The notes below the pieces were generated by a model that saw nothing but the letters and a program-made list of their open reading frames with translations, was not told the origin of the DNA and did no database searches. 7,484 nucleotides of DNA from Tannerella sp. GTDB taxonomy: Bacteria; Bacteroidota; Bacteroidia; Bacteroidales; Tannerellaceae. Location of the stretch: assembly GCA_031262895.1 (NCBI GenBank), contig JAISGW010000054.1, forward strand, positions 1 to 7,484, read 5' to 3'. How positions within the stretch are numbered: the first letter of the stretch is position 1; the number at the start of each line of letters is the position of its first letter. Below, in pieces: positions 1 through 6,022 of the stretch. The translations under genes were made by a program, and so were the position numbers.

Positions 1-98
1 GTAAGCCGGGTCCCATCTGCCAGAAACTTTACAACAGGTTGCTGGCTATACAAACGGGTGACGAAAAAGACCCTTACGGCTGGGTCACCGTCCTCTAA
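1..98 (+). CDS. ilvE: Branched-chain amino acid aminotransferase, C-terminal end only (partial)
   Basis: An open frame enters from the left edge (first full codon at 3) and stops with TAA at 96-98. It gives 31 residues that end in LAIQTGDEKDPYGWVTVL. This ending resembles the C-terminus of the long, eukaryote-like branched-chain aminotransferases, which close with a pattern like K-L-Y...I-Q-x-G-x...G-W-x-x-x. Such enzymes are PLP-dependent and transfer amino groups between leucine, isoleucine or valine and 2-oxoglutarate. The PLP lysine and all other catalytic residues lie outside the window, so the identification rests on this tail alone. The next gene starts 39 bp downstream on the same strand with no hairpin between, so read-through into it is possible. 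Confidence 0.62.
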   Translation, partial: KPGPICQKLYNRLLAIQTGDEKDPYGWVTVL

Positions 99-137
99 TT
101 ATGCCTATCCAAGTTCTTACATTTAATTTATCGTATC

Positions 138-932
138 ATGAAGAAAAGTATCGTGAAAGCGGCATGGGTCTTGTGTGCCTGTGGCGCATGTGTGGCGGCC
201 AACGCCCAACAACAGAAAACCTATCCCCAGCCGGAACGCATGCGCCCCGGTATGACGGAGTATTGGACGCCCCAACCCCTTGTCGTCACCCCCGGGCATG
301 ACACAGGCGTCGGCTCGCTAACGGCCCCTTCTGACGCCATCGTCCTCTTCGACGGCAAAGACCTCTCCAAATGGGAGAGCGCCAAAGGTGGCCCGGCCGA
401 TTGGGAAGTGCACAACGGCGTGCTCACCGTCAACAAAAAATCCGGTGATATCCAGACCAAGGAGAAATTCAAGAACTTCCAGCTGCACGTGGAGTGGATG
501 GTGCCTAAGGACATCACCGGCACCAGCCAGGCGCGCGGCAACAGCGGCGTCTACCTGCAAGGCCTCTATGAAGTGCAGGTACTGGATTGCTACCACAACG
601 AGACTTATGTCAACGGCCAAACCGGCGCCATCTACAAACAGACCCCGCCGCTGGTCAACGCCATGCGCAAGCCCGGCGAGTGGAACGTGTATGACATTGT
701 TTTCACGGCACCTGTCTTCAAAACCAATGGCACTTATCTTTATCCGCCGCGCGTGACCGTTTTCCAGAATGGCATCTTGCTGCAGAATAACACCGCCATT
801 TGGGGCACGACCGAATACATCGGCCTCCCGCGTGTGGTGAAGCAGGAAACCGGCCCCATCCTCTTGCAAGCCCACGGTGATCCCAGCGCCAGCATCAGCT
901 TCCGCAATATATGGATCCGTCCCTTGCCCTAA
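138..932 (+). CDS. Exported DUF1080 / 3-keto-disaccharide hydrolase-family protein
   Basis: A 264-residue protein. Residues 1-23 look like a signal peptide (MKK start, hydrophobic core, ANA before Gln24), so it is probably periplasmic or cell-surface. No convincing lipobox is seen despite cysteines at 13, 15 and 18. From about residue 67 to the end it matches the DUF1080 family (PF06439), which has a concanavalin/LamG-like beta-sandwich. Visible landmarks are IVLFDGKDLSKW (68-79), GNSGVYL (135-141), YEVQVLD (144-150), GAIYKQTPP (163-171), GEWNVYDIVF (180-189) and the closing ILLQAHGDPSASISFRNIWI (241-260). Some family members hydrolyse 3-keto-glycosides, and the family is abundant in glycan-degrading Bacteroidetes, but I cannot assign a substrate here. 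No SusC/SusD or glycoside hydrolase partner is in the window. ATG at 138 is chosen because it gives the full signal peptide. A strong hairpin follows the stop. Confidence 0.85.
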   Translation: MKKSIVKAAWVLCACGACVAANAQQQKTYPQPERMRPGMTEYWTPQPLVVTPGHDTGVGSLTAPSDAIVLFDGKDLSKWESAKGGPADWEVHNGVLTVNKKSGDIQTKEKFKNFQLHVEWMVPKDITGTSQARGNSGVYLQGLYEVQVLDCYHNETYVNGQTGAIYKQTPPLVNAMRKPGEWNVYDIVFTAPVFKTNGTYLYPPRVTVFQNGILLQNNTAIWGTTEYIGLPRVVKQETGPILLQAHGDPSASISFRNIWIRPLP

Positions 933-963
933 TCCTTCTTTTTTAACCGCATAGAGAGAGTCA

Positions 964-998
964 GAGGGGGTCAGCCGTTTGTAACGGCTGACCCCCTC
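964..998 (+). terminator. Perfect 16-bp hairpin after the DUF1080 gene, probable terminator
   Basis: GAGGGGGTCAGCCGTT (964-979) is followed by a TGT loop and its exact reverse complement (983-998). It starts 31 bp after the stop at 932 and lies before the gapA promoter, as a terminator would. The tail on the plus strand (GTTTGTGG) is poor in T for a rho-independent terminator. On the minus strand the stem is followed by CTCTGACTC, also without a T run. It may instead be an RNA-stabilising hairpin or a copy of a palindromic repeat. Confidence 0.65.
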
Positions 999-1082
999 GT
1001 TTGTGGTGTGCCGGATAGGGGAAGAGCGGACAAATTAGTATATATTAGCGAAGGGGAAAATACAACAGTGTGGAAAAAAGTC

Positions 1083-1090
1083 TATCTTTG
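1083..1090 (+). promoter_or_regulatory. Promoter -7 element for gapA (TATCTTTG)
   Basis: TATCTTTG matches exactly the TAnnTTTG -7 element used by the primary sigma factor in Bacteroides. It lies 57 bp before the gapA ATG, which predicts a leader of about 50 nt. That leader is AT-rich (AATAAAGTTACATTACA just before the ATG) with no Shine-Dalgarno sequence, as is usual in highly expressed Bacteroidetes genes. I do not see a clear TTTG -33 element at the expected spacing. Confidence 0.6.
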
Positions 1091-1147
1091 TCGCCCGAAA
1101 AGAGAGAGAAAAAACGTTTATATTTCAACCAATAAAGTTACATTACA

Positions 1148-2158
1148 ATGATCAAAGTAGGTATTAATGGTTTCGGCCGCATCGGACGTTTCGTGTTCCG
1201 TGCAGCACAGACGAGAAACGACATCGAGATTGTCGGCATCAACGATCTTTGCCCGGTAGATTACTTGGCTTATATGCTAAAGTACGACACGATGCACGGC
1301 ATGTTCCAAGGCACCATCGAAGCCGACGTAAACGGCAGCAAGATGATTGTCAACGGCAAGAGCGTGCGCGTAACCGCAGAAAAAGACCCTGCCAACCTGA
1401 AATGGAACGAAGTAGGCGCCGAATACGTCGTTGAATCGACCGGCCTCTTCCTGACTAAAGAAAAAGCCCAAGCCCACATCAACGCCGGCGCAAAGTACGT
1501 GGTTATGTCAGCTCCTTCGAAGGACGACACCCCTATGTTCGTCTGCGGCGTCAACGAGAAAAGCTACAAGAAAGGCACGCAGTTCGTATCGAACGCATCC
1601 TGCACCACCAACTGCCTGGCTCCTATCGCCAAGGTGTTGAACGACAACTTCGGCATCAAGGACGGCTTAATGACCACTATCCACTCTACCACGGCAACGC
1701 AGAAGACCGTTGATGGCTCTTCGATGAAGGACTGGCGCGGCGGGCGTGCTGCTTCGGGCAACATTATCCCCTCTTCAACGGGTGCTGCCAAGGCCGTAGG
1801 CAAAGTCATCCCCGAGCTGAACGGCAAACTGACCGGCATGTCAATGCGCGTCCCCACTTTGGACGTATCGGTAGTTGACCTGACTGCCAACTTGGCCAAA
1901 GAAGCCTCTTACGATGAAATCTGCGCTGCCATGAAGAAGGCCTCCGAAGGCGAACTCAAGGGTATCCTTGGATATACCGACGAGTCTGTCGTTTCCTCCG
2001 ATTTCCTCGGTTGCCCCCTCACTTCCATCTTCGACGCAAAGGCCGGCATCGCCCTGACTAAGACCTTTGTCAAGGTGGTCGCTTGGTATGACAATGAAAT
2101 CGGTTACTCCAACAAGGTGCTTGACCTCATTGCCCACATGAAGAAGGTGAACGGATAA
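1148..2158 (+). CDS. gapA: Glyceraldehyde-3-phosphate dehydrogenase, type I
   Basis: This cytoplasmic glycolytic enzyme oxidises glyceraldehyde 3-phosphate to 1,3-bisphosphoglycerate with NAD and phosphate. The 336 residues match the usual family length. The N-terminal Rossmann motif is VGINGFGRIGR (4-14), and Asp33 sits where NAD-specific enzymes bind the adenosine ribose. The active-site signature ASCTTNCLAP places the catalytic cysteine at 152 and the general-base histidine at 179 (TTIHSTTATQ). The segment MKDWRGGRAAS, then NIIPSSTGAAKAVGKV, is the phosphate-binding S-loop region. The C-terminus WYDNEIGYSNKVLDL is typical. The S-loop resembles the E. coli GapA type, with Ser in place of the usual Pro in the TVDGPS stretch. 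The gene appears monocistronic: it has its own TATCTTTG promoter element and a strong terminator starting 26 bp after the stop. Confidence 0.97.
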   Translation: MIKVGINGFGRIGRFVFRAAQTRNDIEIVGINDLCPVDYLAYMLKYDTMHGMFQGTIEADVNGSKMIVNGKSVRVTAEKDPANLKWNEVGAEYVVESTGLFLTKEKAQAHINAGAKYVVMSAPSKDDTPMFVCGVNEKSYKKGTQFVSNASCTTNCLAPIAKVLNDNFGIKDGLMTTIHSTTATQKTVDGSSMKDWRGGRAASGNIIPSSTGAAKAVGKVIPELNGKLTGMSMRVPTLDVSVVDLTANLAKEASYDEICAAMKKASEGELKGILGYTDESVVSSDFLGCPLTSIFDAKAGIALTKTFVKVVAWYDNEIGYSNKVLDLIAHMKKVNG

Positions 2159-2183
2159 AACTCCGAAAAACTTCTATATGGTT

Positions 2184-2228
2184 AAGCCGGGACTTCCCCC
2201 CTTCAGGGGAAGCCCCGGTTTTCTTTTT
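2184..2228 (+). terminator. Rho-independent terminator of gapA
   Basis: CCGGG-A-CTTCCCC (2187-2199) pairs with GGGGAAG-C-CCCGG (2206-2218) around the loop CCTTCA. There is a single A/C mismatch, and A-T/G-T pairs extend the base of the stem. The run TTTTCTTTTT (2219-2228) follows at once. This is a textbook intrinsic terminator 26 bp after the gapA stop. Confidence 0.92.
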
Positions 2229-2265
2229 AAGAAGAGCCTACCTCTGCTCATCTGTTTTTTCCCTG

Positions 2266-2424
2266 TTTCGTCGCCGCCAAGACGTTGTCCCGTCGCCGCA
2301 AGACGTTGAGATTTCGCCGCAAGACGTTGAGATTTCGCCGCGAGACGTTGAGATTTCGCCGCGAGACGTTGAGATTTCGCCGCGAGACGTTGAAATTTCG
2401 CCGTGAGGTTGATTCGTCGCCGGC
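2266..2424. repeat. 21-bp tandem repeat array (six units plus divergent ends)
   Basis: The heptamer GACGTTG recurs at exactly 21-bp spacing, at 2281, 2302, 2323, 2344, 2365 and 2386. The rest of the common unit is AGATTTCGCCGC followed by AA or GA. Units 2-5 are nearly identical; the first (TGTCCCGTCGCCGC) and the last two diverge. A partial seventh unit begins at about 2407. Both edges carry a variant with an extra triplet: TTTCGTCGCCGCC at 2266-2278 and ATTCGTCGCCGGC at 2412-2424. The base two before GACGTTG is A ahead of the left units and G ahead of the units at 2344, 2365 and 2386, as expected from stepwise local duplication. Because 21 is a multiple of three, open frames run through on both strands, but these look incidental. 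Confidence 0.93.
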
Positions 2425-2557
2425 ATTTCAAATCATCGGTGGCCCGTTCGCACCGAAGGCTGGAAACAAGTGCGGTGACGAAACCTTCTGTCATACCTAA
2501 ACGGATGAATATGAATACGTATGACGAAGTGATACAAGCATGGAAAACTTTTTTTGT

Positions 2558-2565
2558 TATCTTTG
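2558..2565 (+). promoter_or_regulatory. Promoter -7 element for the FMN reductase gene (TATCTTTG)
   Basis: The octamer is identical to the one before gapA and matches TAnnTTTG. It is 27 bp before the ATG at 2593, so the leader would be about 20 nt and rich in A. Its position inside a possible upstream TTG-initiated extension of the reading frame argues for the ATG at 2593 as the true start. No clear TTTG -33 box is visible. Confidence 0.6.
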
Positions 2566-2592
2566 TGGCGAATTGTAAAAACGCAAAACAAA

Positions 2593-3141
2593 ATGGAAAA
2601 GAAACGTATAGGAATTTTTGTGGGCAGCCTCCGTAAGGCTTCCTTTTCGAAAAAGGTGGCCTGCTATGTGGGAGGGCTGTTGAAAGGCCGCTTTGCGGTA
2701 GAGATGATAGATTTGGCTCCGCTCTGCATGTTCAACCAGGACTATGACGACGAAGGCGCCACGCCGGCGGCTTGGACGGCCTTCCGGCAGCAGGTGAAAC
2801 GCTTGGACGGCCTGCTCTTTTTTACGCCGGAATATAACCGTTCGATGCCGGCTTTGTTGAAAAACGCGCTCGACATCGGCTCCCGCCCGATGGGGCAGAA
2901 CGTTTGGGACGGCAAGCCGGCCGCCGTGGTAGGCGTCAGCCCCGGCAAGATAGGCGGCGCCTTGGGCGTGCAGGCCTTGCGGGCGCCGCTGGCCTTCCTG
3001 AACCTGCGGCTGATGCAGCAGCCCGAAGTCTACCTGGGCGATGCGGCTGCCTTGTTCGACGAGCAGGGTGAGCCTGTCTCCGAGGGGACGGCCGGGTTCC
3101 TGAAGGGCTTCGCCGAAGCCTATTCCGCCTTCGTCGGATGA
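2593..3141 (+). CDS. NAD(P)H-dependent FMN reductase-family flavoprotein
   Basis: A 182-residue cytoplasmic flavodoxin-fold protein of the NADPH-dependent FMN reductase family (PF03358), which includes azoreductase, chromate and quinone reductase relatives. After the first beta strand (KRIGIFVG) comes the FMN phosphate loop GSLRKASFSK (11-20). The second signature is TPEYNRSMPALLKNALD (78-94), which contacts the flavin ring and phosphate. A later glycine-rich segment, SPGKIGGALGVQALR (116-130), is also typical. Members pass electrons from NAD(P)H through FMN to flavins, quinones or xenobiotics; the physiological acceptor cannot be told from sequence. The length is normal. ATG at 2593 is preferred over an in-frame TTG at 2554, because the promoter element lies between them and the conserved fold begins right after this ATG. 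It appears to be transcribed alone. Confidence 0.88.
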   Translation: MEKKRIGIFVGSLRKASFSKKVACYVGGLLKGRFAVEMIDLAPLCMFNQDYDDEGATPAAWTAFRQQVKRLDGLLFFTPEYNRSMPALLKNALDIGSRPMGQNVWDGKPAAVVGVSPGKIGGALGVQALRAPLAFLNLRLMQQPEVYLGDAAALFDEQGEPVSEGTAGFLKGFAEAYSAFVG

Positions 3142-3168
3142 GTAGCGGCCGGTCTAAGAAATAATACT

Positions 3169-3176
3169 TAGATTTG
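3169..3176 (+). promoter_or_regulatory. Promoter -7 element for the DUF4831-like gene (TAGATTTG)
   Basis: TAGATTTG fits TAnnTTTG and is 26 bp before the ATG at 3203. It overlaps the right arm of the inverted repeat TCTAAG-N8-CTTAGA (3153-3172). A regulator bound there would cover the promoter, but the repeat is short and could be chance. No TTTG -33 box is apparent. Confidence 0.5.
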
Positions 3177-3202
3177 TGCACTAAAAATTTGACTGAAGAA
3201 AA

Positions 3203-4270
3203 ATGAGATACCTGTTTGCTGCTGCTTGCCTGCTATGGGGATTTGCCTCCCTCTCGGCACAGACGAATGTGATAAAAAAGATAGCTGCGAAGAGCAATGA
3301 TTACGGTGTAGATTATACCTTGCCGAAGACTTCCATCCTTGTGCGGGCCGAAGTCATCAAGCATACGGTCAAGGCCGGTCCTTACGCCCGCTATGCCGAC
3401 AAATACTTAGGCGTGTCGAATCCTATCCAGACGGACAGGAGCTGGTATGAGCTGGGGGCGCTCAGCCTGACAAATCCCGGCGTGCCCGACCACGAGCAGA
3501 CTTACCGTGTCGAGTTTAAGCCGGGCACGACGGCGCCCTATGTGTACCTCACGCAGGAAGGTTTCCTTTGCAGCATCAACGCCCCTTACAGTCCGGCCGG
3601 GGGGGGAGAAGCCGACAGTACGGCCGTTGCGGCTCCGCCGAAGGCGCCCGTGGCCATGCAGGCCATGACGGAGGAGATGCTGATGGCCGGCAGCGTGGCC
3701 AAGCAGGCAGAGGTGGCTGCCAAGCAAATCTACCGCATCCGCGAAAGCCGTATGAACATATTGACCGGAGAGGCCGATAATCCGCCGGCCGACGGTGTGG
3801 CCATGAAGTTAGTCATCGCCCAGTTGGAACAGCAGGAGAAAGCGCTCACCCGCCTCTTCACCGGCACCAGCACGAGTCAGAGCAGCTATTACGACTTCAG
3901 CCTCGTGCCCGAAGGCAACGTGGACAAGGAGGTGCTCTTTCGTTTCTCCGAGCGCCTCGGCATCGTTGATGCCGACGACTTGGCCGGCGCCCCCGTTTAT
4001 TTGAACCTTCATGCCCTTTTGCCGCCCGAACAGGAAGCACCGGGCAAGGACAAGAAGGACAAGCAGTCCAAAGGGCTGGTTTACAATGTGCCTGCCAAGG
4101 CCGAGGCCGAAATCCTGAAAGGGGGCAAGTCCCTGCTCAAGCAGGACGTTATGGTCGTGCAGTTCGGCGACAAGGAGACCTTGGCCAATGCTTTGTTTGC
4201 GGATAAAAAGAAGCCTGTGAAGATTTATTTTTACCCGCAAACCGGCGCCATCAGGCAAATCATACAGTAA
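3203..4270 (+). CDS. Secreted DUF4831-like protein of unknown function
   Basis: A 355-residue protein with a signal peptide at 1-19 (MRYLFAAACLLWGFASLSA before Gln20), so probably periplasmic. Its length and layout fit DUF4831 (PF16115), a family of about 350 residues known from Bacteroides and relatives; I place it there from memory of the family. An N-terminal beta-rich part holds YGVDYTLPKTSILVRAEV (34-51) and WYELGALSLTNPGVPDHEQT (81-100). A low-complexity Ala/Pro/Gly linker follows (about 130-155). A helical segment contains QIYRIRESRMNILTGEADN (175-193) and ends with EQQEKALTRLFTG (209-221). The C-terminal part has a charged stretch GKDKKDKQSK (281-290) and ends with KIYFYPQTGAIRQIIQ. 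No catalytic motif is seen and the function is unknown. It is 61 bp after the FMN reductase gene and has its own likely promoter. Confidence 0.78.
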   Translation: MRYLFAAACLLWGFASLSAQTNVIKKIAAKSNDYGVDYTLPKTSILVRAEVIKHTVKAGPYARYADKYLGVSNPIQTDRSWYELGALSLTNPGVPDHEQTYRVEFKPGTTAPYVYLTQEGFLCSINAPYSPAGGGEADSTAVAAPPKAPVAMQAMTEEMLMAGSVAKQAEVAAKQIYRIRESRMNILTGEADNPPADGVAMKLVIAQLEQQEKALTRLFTGTSTSQSSYYDFSLVPEGNVDKEVLFRFSERLGIVDADDLAGAPVYLNLHALLPPEQEAPGKDKKDKQSKGLVYNVPAKAEAEILKGGKSLLKQDVMVVQFGDKETLANALFADKKKPVKIYFYPQTGAIRQIIQ

Positions 4271-4339
4271 GACATCCAATCGCATTTCACCCAGATTGTT
4301 CTGAGATTATTTTATTCATTTTCATAATACCTAAGATGC

Positions 4340-6022
4340 ATGTTTAAAAATCATCCCAGAGGCTTATACGCCTTAGCCTTGGCTAATACCGGAGAACGCT
4401 TCGGCTATTACACCATGTTAGCCATTTTCGTGCTCTTCCTGCAGGCCAAATTCGGATTCTCGGCAATCGCCACCGGGCAAATCTTCTCCACTTTTCTGGC
4501 CGCAGTCTATTTCATGCCGCTCGTCGGCGGCATTCTCGCCGACAAATGGCTGGGTTACGGCAAAACTGTCACCATCGGCATCGTGGTCATGTTCACGGGC
4601 TACCTTCTTCTGGCTATTCCTTCCGAGGACTATAAGGCGAGCCTTATCTTCATGTTCGGAGCCTTGGCGCTGATTGCCATCGGCACCGGCCTGTTTAAGG
4701 GCAACCTCCAGGTCATGGTAGGCAACCTGTACGACGCTCCCGAGTACCGCGACCGTCGCGACAGCGCCTTCAGCCTTTTTTACATGGCTATCAATATCGG
4801 CGCCCTGTTCGCCCCGACAGCCGCCACGAAGGTGACCAATTACTTTCTCGGGACGGCCGGCCTGACCTATAATCCCCGGATACCGGCTTTGGCACACCGC
4901 TTTCTCGACGGGAGCATCGACGCCGCCGGCAAGGCCGACCTGACCGCGCTGGCCGCCTCGCAGCCTGTTCCGGTAAGCGACCTGGCCGCCTTCAGCCAGC
5001 ATTATATCAGCCGTCTTTCGGAAGCATACAACTACGGTTTCGGCGTGGCCTGCCTTTCCCTGATTGTCTCCATCCTTATTTATGTGATTTTCAGGAAAAC
5101 CTTCAAACAGGCCGACTTCAACCCCAAGCAGGCCAAGGCGCAAGCCGCCGCTACGGGTGTGAAGCTGCCCGAACTCGGCAAGAGGGAAACGAGGGAGCGC
5201 ATCACAGCTTTGGTACTGGTCTTTGCCGTGGTCATCTTCTTCTGGATGGCTTTCCACCAGAACGGCCTTACCCTGACCTATTTCGCCCGCGACTATACGA
5301 GCAGCCAGGTGAACGGCTTCAGCCGCCTCTGGTTCGATGTCATCAACCTGGCCTTGTTGGCCGTGGCCGTTTACGCCGTCTTCGGCCTTTTCCAGTCGGA
5401 ACGCCCCAAGGGAAAGGGCATCTCGGGGCTTGTTCTCGCCTTTGCTCTGGCCGCCCTGATCGTAAGATATACGCACATGCCGGCAGTCGTACATGTGCTC
5501 CCGCAAATTTTCCAGCAATTCAACCCCTTCTTCGTTGTGGCACTCACGCCGGTTTCTCTGGCTCTCTTCGGCCATTTGGCGGCCAAGAAGAAAGAGCCTT
5601 CGGCTCCGCGCAAGATAGGTATGGGCATGGTTGTCGCGGCGCTGGGCTTTACTATTATGGCCGTCGGCTCTTTAGGATTAAAGACGCCCAACGCTTTGGC
5701 CTCCACAGGGGGCGTGAGCGACGCGCTGGTGTCGCCGAATTGGTTGATAGGCACTTATCTCACCCTCACCTTTGCGGAGTTGCTGCTTAGCCCGATGGGC
5801 ATGTCCTTTGTCTCGAAGGTGGCGCCTCCCAAATACAAGGGCTTGATGATGGGCGGCTGGTTTGCCGCCACGGCCGTGGGCAATTATATGGTTTCCTTTA
5901 TCAGCAATATCTGGGGTGACCTGCCGCTCTGGATGGTTTGGAGCGTACTGATTGTGCTCTGCCTCCTTTCCGCGCTGTTCATCTTCTCCATCATGAAGCG
6001 GCTCGAAAAAGTGGCGGCCTAA
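4340..6022 (+). CDS. dtpT: POT-family proton-dependent peptide transporter (peptide MFS transporter)
   Basis: A 560-residue inner-membrane protein of the proton-dependent oligopeptide transporter family (POT/PTR2), expected to import di- and tripeptides using the proton gradient. Hydrophobic segments occur throughout, consistent with 12-14 membrane helices. Signatures are NTGERFGYYTM (16-26), corresponding to the ExxERFxYY motif of TM1; GGILADKWLGYGK (63-75); GTGLFKGNLQVMVGNLY (115-131), with Lys120 in the usual TM4 lysine position; and FYMAINIGALFAP (147-159). Near the C-terminus, FAELLLSPMGMSFVSK (478-493) carries the conserved TM10 glutamate (Glu480). A long, probably periplasmic loop lies at about 163-230. 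The first Glu of ExxER is Asn16, and the TM7 FWxxxEQ glutamate appears to be His306. The gene starts 69 bp after the DUF4831-like gene with no clear terminator or promoter between. It ends convergently with tex, overlapping it by 4 bp. Confidence 0.93.
   Translation: MFKNHPRGLYALALANTGERFGYYTMLAIFVLFLQAKFGFSAIATGQIFSTFLAAVYFMPLVGGILADKWLGYGKTVTIGIVVMFTGYLLLAIPSEDYKASLIFMFGALALIAIGTGLFKGNLQVMVGNLYDAPEYRDRRDSAFSLFYMAINIGALFAPTAATKVTNYFLGTAGLTYNPRIPALAHRFLDGSIDAAGKADLTALAASQPVPVSDLAAFSQHYISRLSEAYNYGFGVACLSLIVSILIYVIFRKTFKQADFNPKQAKAQAAATGVKLPELGKRETRERITALVLVFAVVIFFWMAFHQNGLTLTYFARDYTSSQVNGFSRLWFDVINLALLAVAVYAVFGLFQSERPKGKGISGLVLAFALAALIVRYTHMPAVVHVLPQIFQQFNPFFVVALTPVSLALFGHLAAKKKEPSAPRKIGMGMVVAALGFTIMAVGSLGLKTPNALASTGGVSDALVSPNWLIGTYLTLTFAELLLSPMGMSFVSKVAPPKYKGLMMGGWFAATAVGNYMVSFISNIWGDLPLWMVWSVLIVLCLLSALFIFSIMKRLEKVAA

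Larger units (their letters stand above)
2159..2592. other. 434-bp gene-free interval between gapA and the FMN reductase gene
   Basis: This interval holds the gapA terminator, the 21-bp tandem array and, at its right end, a TATCTTTG promoter element. Between the array and the promoter (2425-2557) I see no tRNA, no strong hairpin and no convincing gene. Short open frames cross it, but they run through the array and the control elements. Confidence 0.75.

Noticed and set aside
318..875. A 185-codon minus-strand frame inside the DUF1080 gene
   Set aside because: It is antisense to a well-supported exported protein and shows no domain of its own.
2266..2424. A possible CRISPR array
   Set aside because: The units are directly adjacent with a 21-bp period. 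There are no unique spacers of 30 or so bases, and no cas genes are in the window.
2174..2494. A minus-strand frame of 106 codons encoding repeated AKSQRLA heptads
   Set aside because: It runs through the tandem array and into the gapA terminator hairpin. The repetition follows from the 21-bp period being a multiple of three, and there is no promoter or non-repeat conserved domain.
2285..2500. A plus-strand frame encoding repeated ETLRFRR heptads
   Set aside because: It has the same cause as the minus-strand frame: a frame-preserving DNA repeat. It needs a TTG start inside the first repeat unit and has no leader or promoter of its own.
2554..2592. A 13-codon N-terminal extension of the FMN reductase from a TTG codon
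   Set aside because: The extension contains the promoter element, and the flavodoxin fold begins normally just after the ATG at 2593.
2403..2636. A 77-codon frame containing MNMNTYDEVIQAWK ahead of the FMN reductase gene
   Set aside because: It crosses the TATCTTTG promoter element and overlaps the start of the FMN reductase gene in another frame. No recognisable domain is present.
4418..5575. A 385-codon open frame on the minus strand opposite the peptide transporter gene
   Set aside because: It is fully antisense to a clear POT transporter with conserved motifs. Its strongly hydrophilic, His/Gly/Glu-rich product is what the complement of hydrophobic codons in GC-rich third-position sequence gives, and no family motif is visible.
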